Of a stretch of 64,000 bases of DNA, positions 1-9,278 are shown piece after piece. Location: NCBI RefSeq assembly GCF_000403135.1, contig NZ_AQPN01000143.1, forward strand, positions 1 through 64,000. The letters run 5' to 3'. The translations under genes and the position numbers were made by a program. Below the pieces are notes generated by a model. It had not been told where the DNA came from and searched no databases. It was given only the letters and a program-made list of their open reading frames with translations. Positions within the stretch are counted from its first letter, which is position 1. The number at the start of each line of letters is the position of its first letter. The stretch is from Arcticibacter svalbardensis MN12-7. GTDB taxonomy: Bacteria; Bacteroidota; Bacteroidia; Sphingobacteriales; Sphingobacteriaceae.

Positions 1-147
1 TATTTATTATTAAAATAATCCAGACAGACGGACTACCAAACTTTTTATCACACTAACCTTAGTCAATAATACTTACCATTCATGACCGTCAGTAATCACT
101 AAAATATTTTATATACTTCGTCTTCTTAGACTATTAAATTTTCACTT

Positions 148-1490
148 TTAGAACTTGATATTTTCAGTATTTTCTCCTGCTTTTATATTTCCAGCCAAAC
201 CATCCAATATCAGCTTGGCATTAATGCGTAAATTTTCAAAAGTAATCCTTTTTATAAGATGCAAATTATCCCAGACCATCAATACTGGATGTCACTTCAT
301 TATTGGTGGTTTAACTTACTTTCTTAAAAAAACATCCTCTATAGCTCTGCCTGGACCTGTATTATATTTCTGATTATAAAATGTTCTTATGCTAAATAGT
401 TTCCCGTCGGGAAAATCATCTATACGTATGTCTTCGAACTTAATATTCCTTACAAGGTTTAAATCGCCCACACTAAATGCAATAGCTCCCTGATAATTTG
501 GATCATCTTCATAGTGTTCCAGAATATCGATATTATTACTAATATTTTCAATGGTATCTCCTACAGCCGAAGTATTTCCCCGTAAACCTATATTGATAGG
601 ATGAGCAATATCTGCCCATAAATAGAATTAGTAATCTTATAATTTCGGACACTTCTTAAAAAATCCCATCTGTGTGCATACATTGCAATGCAATCGTCTG
701 AATTTCGCATAAAAACATCATCTATCGTCACATCCGAACAACTCATCAGATCAATACCGTCGCTCCAACCATTAGCACTAAAAGACTTTATGTCCCGGAT
801 AGTCATATTTTTAGACTCCCCACCATACACAATATAGTGTTTTGGGATTAACACAATTATCCCTTCAATACTCACGTTATTTGAATGACGGATTTCCACT
901 CCACGTTGAGGTTGGTCCAATATGCCCCTGCCCCTGATTTTTACATTACTTACGCGGTCGCAAACAAATCTTGCCTTTAAAATAGCCCCTCCTGCTATAT
1001 ACACTGTTTTTCCGCTGGGAATATCAAATTCATCACCTGACATATCGTTAGGCTGATGAATTTCAGGTCCAAAGTAAATAACATTAGGAGACTTTGGATC
1101 AGGCTTATTTGTCTCAATACTATTTCCGAATAGATGTAGGTTATGAAGTTTATTACCATCAAACTCAATAGAAAGCTTTACTGGACCATTTAAAGTGAAG
1201 TTTACCACCTGACCATGCTTTTAGTTTGAATTGCTTGCTGGAATGGGCGCACTGCAACCAAATTAAAATTCTCATTATTTTTCCTTACTGATTCTTCTAC
1301 AGTACCTGAATAATCAAAATAGACCATAGACGCATTAGATTTAGTGTCAAAATCTACGACAACATTATATTCAAACGAGTCCTGCTATTCTTTTCCTGGC
1401 TTCCTTACCTTAACTGAATAGTCATCATTGTGATGCGTATAGTTTACTGGTCCAGGTGCAGGATAGGTTACCAGTACCTTTACCATCCAT
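148..1490 (-). pseudogene. GH28-like (polygalacturonase family) glycosidase, decayed and 5'-truncated
   Basis: Read on the minus strand, successive frames give one continuous GH28-type beta-helix protein: a beta-sandwich lead-in (VTYPAPGPVNY... at about 1490-1440), a middle part with the motifs SDGIDLMS and NSDDCIAMY (longest open stretch 588-1208), and a tail with WADIAHPINIG and ENLRINAKLILDG. The frames are broken by an in-frame TAG at 1385-1387 where the context suggests Trp, and by frameshifts near 1210, 620, 316 and 265. The final in-frame stop is at 148-150. The 5' end is missing and abuts an IS3-family relic at about 1490. Family members hydrolyse pectin-type or related uronic polysaccharides in the periplasm. 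This copy cannot be functional. The family call rests on motif memory. Confidence 0.8.
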
Positions 1491-1991
1491 GGATATCTGT
1501 ATTTCATTATCTGTCAGTACCTTTTGAAACTCATGAGAGGTAAACTGGCTACCTTGATCCGTGTTCAGGATCTGTGGTTTTCCATATAAAGCAATGGTTT
1601 CACTCAAGACCGCTGTACACCAGGCAGCACCCATCGTATTGGATACACTCCAGTGCAGGACATAACGGCTTTTAACATCAATAACGGCCATAAGACCCAT
1701 CAGGCGCATCAACCTGCGTACACGCTTGACATTGATGGTAAAACCTTCGCTCAGGCACAAATAAGCACACAGTGTCACCACTCCGGTATGGGGATGTTTA
1801 AGAAAATAGGCATCAATAAATTGCATCAGCATCAGATTAAGGGTACTTTCTCCCTCTGGCATGTAATAGAAGCCTGATCGGTGGATCCCAAGTATTCCGC
1901 ATTGATCGGTTATACTGAGCGTTCCACTTTTGCTGACCATCATCCTGCGTTCTGGCAAACTACACTTCATAATAACTTTTTTTTTAGCCAA
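1490..1991 (-). pseudogene. IS3-family transposase orfB fragment
   Basis: The fragment has the N-terminal HTH_21-like region (GILGIHRSGFYY) and part of the DDE integrase core (AVIDVKSRYVLHW, ILNTDQGSQFTS). Compared with intact family members it lacks a stretch between RRLMRLMGLM and AVIDVKSRY (near 1687). That stretch should carry the first catalytic Asp (ATDITY-like motif). It is also truncated after QISMDGKG, before the last catalytic Glu. The open frame continues to 1425 only by reading into adjacent pseudogene DNA. It would be translated from the A9 overlap with orfA in an intact element. Confidence 0.8.
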
Positions 1992-2252
1992 TCGTTCTGC
2001 ATCTGAAGCTTGCCGATCTGCTCATATAACCGGGACTCATTGGCCTCATTCTCCTTATTGTCAGTTTGTTTCTCAGCAAACAAAGCAGAACTATTATCCA
2101 GAAAATGCTTTTTCTATGTGGCTATCTGCGTTGAATGAATATCATATAAAACAGCCAGCTCTGCTACTGTCTGTTGCTCTTTGATTGCCGCTAAAGCTAC
2201 TTTTGCCTTGAATTCTGCACTGAATTTCTTCCTGCTAACCTTTTTTTTTCAT
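1967..2252 (-). pseudogene. IS3-family transposase orfA remnant (HTH)
   Basis: Minus-strand translation gives KFSAEFKAKVALAAIKEQQ followed by TVAELAVLYDIHSTQIA, the HTH_Tnp_1 pattern of IS3 orfA, then a coiled tail ending WLKKKLL. The frame is broken near 2228 just after the initiating ATG (2250-2252). It is interrupted by TAG at 2114-2116, at the position of the Trp usual in this family. Confidence 0.75.
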
Positions 2253-2419
2253 ATGTCTTTAAATTTAAGGTTTTTATACCTTAATTTACTGACCTAATTT
2301 TGTGGAGTATTATATTACATAATGTCGGAAAAATTGTTTTCAAAAAGGGAAAAACATTTGAGCAAGATAAAGCCACCAATTCTATTGTTAAAAAATCAAA
2401 ATAATTTAATCACCTAATC

Positions 2420-3664
2420 ATGAACATTAAAAGAAACATATCCGCACATTTTAAAATCATTTGTTACTTATCCCTTTTGGTATTTTTAACAAATTGTAAG
2501 TCAAAAGAAACACAAGGTAAGGGTGGTTTTGCCAGCGATGTAGCATTTATGCAAGATTACGTTGATGTCATCCAACTTTCAGATCCCTCTGGAAATGGAA
2601 AAGTAGCTGTATCAGCCGCATTGCAGGGAAGAGTAATGACAAGCAGTTCTTCTGGCGATGAAGGACAAAGCTACGGTTGGATCAATAAAGAACTTTTTAA
2701 ATCTAAAGATACTTTAGACCATATCAATGTATTTGGTGGAGAGGAACGTTTTTGGATTGGTCCAGAAGGTGGTCAATATTCTCTTTTTTTTACAAAAGGA
2801 GTTGATTTTAATTTAGACAATTGGTACACACCCAAATTGTTAGATTTAGACCATTTTGACGTGAAAGAGGTCAATAAAACCAGTGCAACATTTACAAAAA
2901 ATGCCTCTTTAACAAACTATTCCGGTTTTAAGTTCGACATTGGAATCGAAAGAAAGATAGAGGTTTTGTCTAGCGATGCTACCTTTAAAGCATTAGGAAT
3001 CGAGCCGATTTCAGGGCTGAACTCCGTGGCTTACCAAAGCACCAATACCTTAACCAATACCGGTAATGCCGACTGGAAAAAAGAAACCGGATTACTTTCT
3101 ATCTGGCTTTTGGGAATGTTTAATCCCTCGCCAGAAACCACAATTATGATTCCTTATGTAAAAGGCGATAGCATAACATTAGGAAAAATTGTAAATGACT
3201 ATTTCGGAAAAGTTCCGGCCGAGCGATTGATTGTTAACGAGGGAATTATTTATTTTAAAGGAGATGGTAAATTCAGAAGCAAAATTGGTTTATCACCTAA
3301 AAGAGCTACAGATATTTTAGGTTCTTACGATGCCAAAAATCATGTACTTACTGTTGTAAACCATAGCCAAGAAGCAGGAGTTACAGATTATGTGAATTCT
3401 AAATGGGAGCTTCAGGACAAACCATTCTCTGGAGATGTAATTAACGCTTATAACGATGGACCTCCAGAGCCGGGCAAAAAACCATTGGGACCTTTTTATG
3501 AAATGGAAAGCTCCTCTCCTGCTCTCGCTTTAAAAGTTGGAGAAAGTGGCTTACATACTCAATTAACCTGTCATTTTGAAGGTGATCCGGCTAAATTAGA
3601 TCAGATTGCGCGAAAACTGTTTGGAATCTCGCTTGAAGATCTCGATAAAATATTCAAAAAATAA
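2420..3664 (+). CDS. Outer-membrane or periplasmic lipoprotein, DUF6786-like
   Basis: This is a 414-residue protein with an N-terminal signal peptide and lipobox ending LTNC (Cys about 26), so it is exported and lipidated. The remainder is beta-rich with no transmembrane segment. Recognisable blocks include YGWINKELF, GGEERFWIGPEGGQYSLFF and GPFYEMESSSPALALKVGE. I associate these with a Bacteroidota/Planctomycetota family annotated DUF6786, often found with glycosidases; this naming is from memory and uncertain. It is the first gene of a co-directional trio with a GH97 enzyme and a sulfatase (155-bp gap to the next gene), which suggests a role in binding or processing a sulfated glycan. Function is unknown. 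Confidence 0.7.
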   Translation: MNIKRNISAHFKIICYLSLLVFLTNCKSKETQGKGGFASDVAFMQDYVDVIQLSDPSGNGKVAVSAALQGRVMTSSSSGDEGQSYGWINKELFKSKDTLDHINVFGGEERFWIGPEGGQYSLFFTKGVDFNLDNWYTPKLLDLDHFDVKEVNKTSATFTKNASLTNYSGFKFDIGIERKIEVLSSDATFKALGIEPISGLNSVAYQSTNTLTNTGNADWKKETGLLSIWLLGMFNPSPETTIMIPYVKGDSITLGKIVNDYFGKVPAERLIVNEGIIYFKGDGKFRSKIGLSPKRATDILGSYDAKNHVLTVVNHSQEAGVTDYVNSKWELQDKPFSGDVINAYNDGPPEPGKKPLGPFYEMESSSPALALKVGESGLHTQLTCHFEGDPAKLDQIARKLFGISLEDLDKIFKK

Positions 3665-3819
3665 ATCTGTAAAAGTGAAAATGCTTTGGCGAACAAACAA
3701 TTTAAGTGTGGTAAATCTCCATAAGGCTAAATCGTTTTTAGAAAATCGCATAAATGGCAAAATAAAGTGGGTGCAGAAATGCCAAAACCTAAGAATAAAA
3801 ATTAAATTTTATAACGAAT

Positions 3820-5736
3820 ATGATAATGAAAAGGGGTTTATTAATGATTTTTTTATTTGGAACATTAACTTCCTTTAAAAATCAATCCGATAATTTCAAC
3901 ATAAATTCTCCCGATGGGAAAGTAAACCTTAAAATTTCCTCGATAAATAAAAAGCTAAATTACCAAGTGAAATGGGCTGGACAAGAGATGCTTGGTTTAT
4001 CAAAATTAGCAATTTTTCCTGGAGGAGATTTAACCATTATAGATTCAAAAATCACAGAATACAATAAAACATGGAAACCAGTTTGGGAACAGTTTAGTAG
4101 TATAAATAATCATTATCAGCAATTAGAACTAGGTATTGTATCCAATAAAGTAAAAGGAAAACTGTATGCTAGGGTGTATGATGAAGGAGTAGCTTTCCGC
4201 TTTGTGCTTCAAAAAGGTAATAAACCTAAAACGGCAAATTTTTATTGCACATATAACTTACCAAAAGGGAGCAATTATTTTGCACCAAATGGAGAAAACG
4301 AACCTATTGGTCCGCTCCAACTTTCAGGGTTAGATGATTTTCAGAAAGCTGGAAATAAAGGCGGAAGTAGAAAAGCTATCCCAGTTCCATTGGTTGTTGA
4401 AACGCCTAATCATTCTTTTGCAGCACTTTTAGAATCTGACCTTTTTGTAGCTAAGGGGTTTAAAAACATGAATATTGATTTGGATCAAAATAAAATTGTT
4501 TCTAATAATGAAGCAAGTTTAACAGATGATGAGCTTATTTCTCCTTGGCGTGTGATCGTATTAGGTAAAACAGCAGGAGACCTTGTGGTAAATACGCTGA
4601 CGCAAAACCTAGCTACTCCCTGCCAAATTGAAAATACCGATTGGATAAAACCAGGTAAAACTTTATGGGATTGGCGAGTGCATGGATATATAGCTCCAGA
4701 CGGATTTAAATATGGTGTCAATACTGAAAGCTATATGCGTTTTATTGATTTTGCGGCTGCAAAAGATATCGATTATTTTTTGATTGATGATGAATGGTAC
4801 ACCAAGGTTACAAAAGGTCATTTTGAGATGTCAGATAAACTTGATTTACAAAAAGTAATCAGTTATGCCAAACAGAAAAAGGTAAAACTCATGTTATATT
4901 ATGATATTAAACATGGCGAATTTGGTGATGATGAGCTGTTTCCGTATTATCAGTTATTAGGAATGAAAGGTATAAAATATGGTTTTATGGGCCCTAATGT
5001 TCCTTTTACTGAAGAAGCTATAAGTAAAAGTGCTGTCAATAAATTATTGATAGATTTTCATGATTCTCCTGTACCAATGACAGGTGTTCATCGTACTTAT
5101 CCAAATGCAATTTCGCGTGAATACTGTCACGGTCAACAAGATTCTAGAAAGGCTTTCACCCCCGAAGCATTTATTAAAATGGCTTTGATTAACGCTATAA
5201 CAGGTCCATTGGATATGAATAATGGAAATTTTGATTTACTAGGGATAAATGCTGGTAAAAGAGAAAAAGGACCAAAGGAGCTAAACTCCTATTTTTCTAC
5301 AGTAAGCTCAGAGGCTGCAAGAACATTGATAATTTTCAGTGGCCTGGTTTGTATTCCTGATGCTCCCGAAGCTTATGCCGCTAAAGCAGATTTATTTGAA
5401 TTTGTTCAAAAATTACCCGTAGGGAAATGGGACGAAAGTCGCATCCTTAATTCTAAAATGGGCGACTATATTACTACGGCTCGCCGACATGGGAAAGAAT
5501 GGTTTATTGGTAGTGTTTATAACCAAAAGGGAGGCACATTAAATATCAATCTTGATTTTCTGGATGCCAACCAAAAATATGATGTAACCTATTACGAAGA
5601 CACAAAAGAGACTAATTGCAAAACCAATCCAGAGTCTTATCAGGTTAGACAAGGAACTGTAAAAAAGGGTGATGTGATTAAAGCGGTTCTCGCTCCTGGT
5701 GGCGGACATTGTATGTGGATTAGGGCTGCTAAATAG
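3820..5736 (+). CDS. Glycoside hydrolase family 97 (SusB-like alpha-glycosidase)
   Basis: The 638-residue exported enzyme has the GH97 layout: N-terminal beta-sandwich (about 20-270; SPDGKVNLKIS, YDEGVAFRF), a central (beta/alpha)8 barrel beginning TLWDWRVHGY (about 280) with FLIDDEWY and KLMLYYDIKHGEF, and a C-terminal beta-sandwich ending GGGHCMWIRA. In the barrel, DFHDSPVPMTG (Asp near 412) lies where retaining GH97 members carry the nucleophile, and REYCHGQQD follows. GH97 enzymes hydrolyse alpha-glucosides or alpha-galactosides in the periplasm. ATG codons at 3820 and 3829 are both possible; the second (MKRGLL) gives a tighter signal peptide. It lies between the DUF6786-like lipoprotein and the sulfatase. 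Confidence 0.88.
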   Translation: MIMKRGLLMIFLFGTLTSFKNQSDNFNINSPDGKVNLKISSINKKLNYQVKWAGQEMLGLSKLAIFPGGDLTIIDSKITEYNKTWKPVWEQFSSINNHYQQLELGIVSNKVKGKLYARVYDEGVAFRFVLQKGNKPKTANFYCTYNLPKGSNYFAPNGENEPIGPLQLSGLDDFQKAGNKGGSRKAIPVPLVVETPNHSFAALLESDLFVAKGFKNMNIDLDQNKIVSNNEASLTDDELISPWRVIVLGKTAGDLVVNTLTQNLATPCQIENTDWIKPGKTLWDWRVHGYIAPDGFKYGVNTESYMRFIDFAAAKDIDYFLIDDEWYTKVTKGHFEMSDKLDLQKVISYAKQKKVKLMLYYDIKHGEFGDDELFPYYQLLGMKGIKYGFMGPNVPFTEEAISKSAVNKLLIDFHDSPVPMTGVHRTYPNAISREYCHGQQDSRKAFTPEAFIKMALINAITGPLDMNNGNFDLLGINAGKREKGPKELNSYFSTVSSEAARTLIIFSGLVCIPDAPEAYAAKADLFEFVQKLPVGKWDESRILNSKMGDYITTARRHGKEWFIGSVYNQKGGTLNINLDFLDANQKYDVTYYEDTKETNCKTNPESYQVRQGTVKKGDVIKAVLAPGGGHCMWIRAAK

Positions 5737-5857
5737 AGGAATATTAAACCACATTTGCACACTTTGAAAAGAACTTCTAATAAATTAATAGAACGAGCAC
5801 CATAAAAATAATATAATTCACTTATAAAATTTATACAACCCATAAAACATAAATAAA

Positions 5858-7438
5858 ATGAAGAGAATTTATATATCACTAATCCTATCCTTTTTTTGTG
5901 GATTTTCGGGCATTTGTCAAAAGCAAAAGAATACACAGCGTCCAAATATCCTTTTTATTCTGGCAGATGATCTTGGTTATACCGATTTGAGTTGCATGGG
6001 GAGCAAATACTACGAAACACCAAATATCGACCAGATTGCAAGTAAAGGATTGGTTTTTACGAATGGATATGCTGCTTCTCAGGTTTGTAGTCCTTCACGG
6101 GCAAGTATCATGACCGGTAAATTTACTGCTAGGCATGATATTACGAATATTATTGGAGTACCTTCCGGCGAAGCATGGCGAACAAGGAATCGCTTCTCAA
6201 AAATGCTTCCTCCTGAATTTACCAGTAATCTTCCTGCTAAATACATCACATTGCCTGAAGCAATGAAAGCGGAAGGATATACAACTTTTTTTGCCGGAAA
6301 ATGGCACTTGGGAGGCAAAGGCTTCTTGCCCGAAGATAATGGGTTTGATATTAATATCGGTGGTTGGGATGCAGGTAGCCCAAAAGGGGGCTATTTTTCT
6401 CCATTTGCAAATCCAAAACTACCCGATGGACCCAAAGGTGAAGATTTACAAATGAGGATGGCCAATGAAACCGTGAAATTTATGAAAGAGAATAAGGACA
6501 AACCATTTTTTGCTTATCTTTCCTTTTATGCCGTTCATGAGCCCATCCAATCAACAGAAGCACTATGGGAAAAGTACTGTGATAAAGCCGAAAAAATGGG
6601 TATTTCTGAACAAGGGTTTGCTATTGGACAAAGGTTGCCTTACCGTTTGCATCAGGATAATCCTGTGTATGCCGGACTAATAGAATCAATGGACGATGCT
6701 GTTGGTATAATTTTAAAAAAATTAAAAGAATTAGGTCTGGATAAAAACACCATTGTAATCTTTACTAGTGATAATGGCGGTGTGACCTCAGGTGATAATT
6801 ATTCTACCAATAATGCACCGTTGAGGGGAGGAAAAGGTAATCAATGGGAAGGCGGGGTTCGTGAGCCCTATTTTATTCAAGTACCTTGGATGAATCTAGC
6901 TGGTAAAAAGAGTGATGTTCCGGTTTCGGGAACCGATTTTTACCCAACCATTCTCGATTTAGCCGGATTGCCATTGAGACCCGAACAGCATAACGATGGG
7001 GTTAGTTTATTGCCTTTGTTAAAAGGCGGAAAAATTGCCGACCGTTCACTCATCTGGCATTATCCACATTATGGAAACCAAGGAGGCGATCCAACTTCAA
7101 TGATCAGGAGAGGTAATTGGAAATTGATTTATTATCACGAGGATGGCCACCAAGAATTATATAATCTTAAAACAGACCTGTCAGAGACGACCGATGTTTC
7201 TGCAAAAAATCTGGAAAAAGTTAAGCAGTTACATACCGAACTGTTTGATTACCTGAAAAAAGTGGGCGCCAAGTTCCCACAGAAAGATCCAGAGTATAGC
7301 GAAGAGGCAGAGAAAAAATATCAACTAAGCGTTGAGCATAAAATTTGGCCACAATTGGAAAAACAGCGAAAGGATATGTTGTCCCCCATTTTTGATCCTA
7401 AAAACAACTGGTGGGGTAGTAAACCTACAAATGATTAA
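5858..7438 (+). CDS. S1-family (arylsulfatase-type) sulfatase
   Basis: The 526-residue exported enzyme has a signal peptide of about 20 residues ending near GICQ. The metal-binding start is ILADDLG (Asp37, Asp38), and the formylglycine motif is CSPSRAS with Cys77. Further sulfatase blocks are GKWHLGG and FTSDNGG. The Cys-type motif means activation by a formylglycine-generating enzyme is expected. Family members remove sulfate esters from carbohydrates in the periplasm. The position after GH97 suggests a sulfated polysaccharide substrate, but the sequence does not show which. No SusCD pair is adjacent, so the cluster may be a remnant of a larger polysaccharide locus. Confidence 0.92.
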   Translation: MKRIYISLILSFFCGFSGICQKQKNTQRPNILFILADDLGYTDLSCMGSKYYETPNIDQIASKGLVFTNGYAASQVCSPSRASIMTGKFTARHDITNIIGVPSGEAWRTRNRFSKMLPPEFTSNLPAKYITLPEAMKAEGYTTFFAGKWHLGGKGFLPEDNGFDINIGGWDAGSPKGGYFSPFANPKLPDGPKGEDLQMRMANETVKFMKENKDKPFFAYLSFYAVHEPIQSTEALWEKYCDKAEKMGISEQGFAIGQRLPYRLHQDNPVYAGLIESMDDAVGIILKKLKELGLDKNTIVIFTSDNGGVTSGDNYSTNNAPLRGGKGNQWEGGVREPYFIQVPWMNLAGKKSDVPVSGTDFYPTILDLAGLPLRPEQHNDGVSLLPLLKGGKIADRSLIWHYPHYGNQGGDPTSMIRRGNWKLIYYHEDGHQELYNLKTDLSETTDVSAKNLEKVKQLHTELFDYLKKVGAKFPQKDPEYSEEAEKKYQLSVEHKIWPQLEKQRKDMLSPIFDPKNNWWGSKPTND

Positions 7439-7800
7439 ATTTAGATAGGATGATTAAAAAAAAAGATTCTGGAGGTTTTTGATTTCAATTTCCCTGTACT
7501 ATAAAAAAAGCTTTTTTTAATATCTAACAATTTCACCCGGTGGGAAGATCGAATTAAATTTAATCCCATATGCAAAAACTGAAAAAGAACCAGAATAAAT
7601 TTACTAACAAACATGAAAAAGCTCAAAATTAAAGTTCTTCTAATGTCAAATTAATTACAAAGTAAACGGAATGTTAATGCCATCCATTAATTTAATTAGA
7701 AGAACCTGTAACCCTCCCAAATACCGAACTGGTCTGATAACGAGAAACCAAATTTACACAATACCGCTATTCATTACTGCGTTAAAATAAATTTATTGGT
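7439..7800. other. Gene-poor AT-rich spacer with an inverted repeat
   Basis: No credible gene is visible. The stretch contains a short A/T palindrome near 7501-7520 and an imperfect 20-bp inverted repeat described separately. It separates the sulfatase from the SIR2-like fragment. Confidence 0.5.
7634..7705. repeat. Imperfect inverted repeat / large hairpin
   Basis: GTTCTTCTAAT followed by AAATTAAT (7634-7655) is complementary to ATTAATTTAATTAGAAGAAC (7686-7705), with a small internal mismatch and a 30-base loop. It could be a structured terminator for the upstream trio or a remnant end of a mobile element. There is no T-run immediately after the second arm. Confidence 0.5.
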
Positions 7801-8061
7801 TTAATGTAAAAATTTCTTAACATTTTCTGATAGAGAGTGTAATACATCCTTATCAGGCTTATAAAAAAAATTGGCGAGTTGCATCATCGTTGGGATACCG
7901 TTTTCTCCCAATGAGCATCCTGACCCGAGTAAGAAAGAAAGATTACGTGTTTCCAGTAGTTTCGAAAAGTCTTTCTTAACTACTTTTACATATTCATCAA
8001 AGGTATTAGACTCAACTTCGGAAAGTAGGTTTTGCTTTCCTTTAAAAAAAAAGTGCTTCAT
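7801..8061 (-). pseudogene. Truncated SIR2-like domain protein (N-terminal fragment)
   Basis: The 86 residues contain LSFLLGSGCSL followed by GIPTM, the nucleotide-binding start of SIR2-like domains seen in prokaryotic defence NADases. The protein stops at residue 86, whereas SIR2-family effectors are normally several hundred residues, and no continuation is visible downstream to 7439. I read it as a 5' relic of a defence gene. A genuinely short protein is less likely because most of the NAD pocket would be absent. Confidence 0.6.
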
Positions 8062-8519
8062 TTAAGCGATAATTATCTTATAAGTATAGTTAGTAATGTA
8101 ACAATCAATCTATGTTTATATTGGTTCCAAGCTGGTGATTTGCCTTACATCTTAAGTATGCAATGCTCTTAGTTCCGCGTCCTTTTTTGATGGACAATCT
8201 TTGAATGTAAGGTTATAAGTCGCAAATCAACAAACTTTTAGCTTAAGTATCTACTCCTGATCTATCTGATCTAGACAAAACTTAGCATGATTTGTCTTGT
8301 TTCAACCGTCAAGTTTATTTAAATACTTCCTCGACTAATCTGCCCCTAATACCGCCTTGGTGGCCCTGTATTGATATCTCACATCTTAACAGAATATTGT
8401 CAGAGCTGCTGATGTAAAAGTTTTTATTTAGTTTCAAAGATTGCATAAACTCAAATATATACCATTCTTTTTAGTGGGAGTACTATATTTATCAAAGGTT
8501 TATCAGTTAGGATAAAAGT
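8062..8519. other. Intergenic stretch with no recognisable gene
   Basis: There is no convincing coding frame on either strand. An 8-bp inverted pair CCTTACAT / ATGTAAGG occurs around 8142-8210. One minus-strand stretch at about 8340-8390 reads RYQYRATKAVLGAD before a stop and could be a residual gene tail, but I cannot identify it. Confidence 0.4.
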
Positions 8520-8550
8520 AAAAGCCCTTTTCTTTTCAGAAAAGGGCTTT
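8520..8550 (-). terminator. Rho-independent terminator after tRNA-His
   Basis: AAAGCCCTTTTC and GAAAAGGGCTTT form a perfect stem with a short loop immediately 3' of the tRNA on the minus strand, and a T-containing tail follows. Confidence 0.8.
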
Positions 8551-8559
8551 ATAAACCGG

Positions 8560-8634
8560 GGTGGGATATGGGTCTCGAACCCATGACCTCCTGAACCACA
8601 ATCAGGCGCTCTAACCAACTGAGCTAAAACCACC
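8560..8634 (-). tRNA. tRNA-His (GTG)
   Basis: The minus strand folds as a tRNA: D arm from AGCTCAGTTGGTTAGAGC, anticodon arm CCTGA-TTGTGGT-TCAGG with anticodon GTG (His), and T arm ATGGG-TTCGAGA-CCCAT. An extra 5' G (position -1, at 8634) opposite C73 is the tRNA-His hallmark. The acceptor stem is imperfect. The 5' strand GTGGTTT faces ATCCCAC, so positions 5:68 (U-C) and 6:67 (U-U) do not pair. The CCA end is not encoded; CCG follows. The terminator lies directly downstream. Confidence 0.85.
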
Positions 8635-8767
8635 GTGTTTAGTCCTGCAAAAATAGCGCATTTATTACATAATCCAAATTTAACTTTAAATTATTATTAA
8701 CTCCCTTATCCTGAACCCAATTCATCTTCCACACCACCTTAATTTTCCTAAATCCCCTTTACTTTCC

Positions 8768-8775
8768 TATTTTTG
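8768..8775 (+). promoter_or_regulatory. Bacteroidota -7 box (TATTTTTG) for rnhA
   Basis: TATTTTTG matches the TAnnTTTG -7 consensus of the primary sigma factor in Bacteroidota. It lies 21 bases before the rnhA ATG, implying a leader of roughly 15 bases. Confidence 0.6.
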
Positions 8776-8796
8776 CCACCTCAAATTCAATACAAA

Positions 8797-9255
8797 ATGA
8801 TCGAAATCTTTACTGATGGTGCTTCAAGTGGTAACCCTGGTCCCGGTGGATATGGGGTGGTATTAAAATCAGGATCACATTACAAAGAGCTGTCAGCAGG
8901 ATACAGGAAAACTACAAACAACCGCATGGAACTCTTAGCCGTTATTACAGGATTGGAATCTATTACTAAACCCGACCAGGAAGTCGTCATCTATTCCGAT
9001 TCCAAATATGTTATTGATGCAGTAGAAAAGAAGTGGGTGTTTGGATGGGCAACTAAAGGCTTTGCGGGTAAAAAGAATAAAGACCTTTGGATGCGATTCC
9101 TAAAGATCTACAAAACACATAAAGTATTTTTCCAATGGGTGAAAGGTCATGCCGGACATATTGAAAACGAACGCTGCGACCGTTTAGCGGTCGCAGCAGC
9201 TCAACAACGAGACAAGTTACTTGTAGATGAAGTCTTTGAGTCTGAATCTAAGTAA
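8797..9255 (+). CDS. rnhA: Ribonuclease HI
   Basis: This 152-residue enzyme degrades the RNA strand of RNA-DNA hybrids. The two-metal catalytic set is complete: Asp7 (TDGASSGNPGPGG), Glu45 (NNRMELL), Asp68 (YSDSKYV) and Asp128 (ERCDRLA). The His-containing loop KGHAGH is also present. Length fits the single-domain bacterial type. The ATG at 8797 is preferred over an in-frame TTG at 8773, because the TTG lies inside the -7 promoter box. The gene converges with fbp with only about 23 bases between them. Confidence 0.96.
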   Translation: MIEIFTDGASSGNPGPGGYGVVLKSGSHYKELSAGYRKTTNNRMELLAVITGLESITKPDQEVVIYSDSKYVIDAVEKKWVFGWATKGFAGKKNKDLWMRFLKIYKTHKVFFQWVKGHAGHIENERCDRLAVAAAQQRDKLLVDEVFESESK

Positions 9256-9278
9256 ATTTGAAATAATCTCTAGTAAGA

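Larger units (their letters stand above)
1490..2312 (-). mobile_element. IS3-family insertion sequence relic
   Basis: This holds remnants of orfA (1967-2252) and orfB (about 1490-1991), overlapping at an A9 run (minus strand), the kind of slippery site used for -1 frameshifting in IS3 elements. One end is probably near 2312, where the minus strand reads TACTCCACAAAATTAGGTCA just upstream of orfA. The other end is lost: orfB runs straight into the GH28-like pseudogene at about 1490. No target duplication or matching inverted repeat was found. The element is inactive, because orfA has a nonsense codon and a frameshift and orfB has lost its first catalytic Asp region and its 3' end. Confidence 0.8.

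Noticed and set aside
155-373. 72-codon plus-strand frame at the left edge
   Set aside because: It lies antisense to the recognisable tail of the GH28-like pseudogene and has no independent support.
1974-1982. A9 run as an active programmed frameshift site
   Set aside because: It would be in an intact IS3 element, but both reading frames here are already disabled.
3606-3878. 90-codon frame between the lipoprotein and GH97 genes
   Set aside because: It overlaps both genes in another frame and its composition does not look protein-like.
8451-8633. 60-codon minus-strand frame
   Set aside because: It is the translation of the tRNA-His gene and its terminator.
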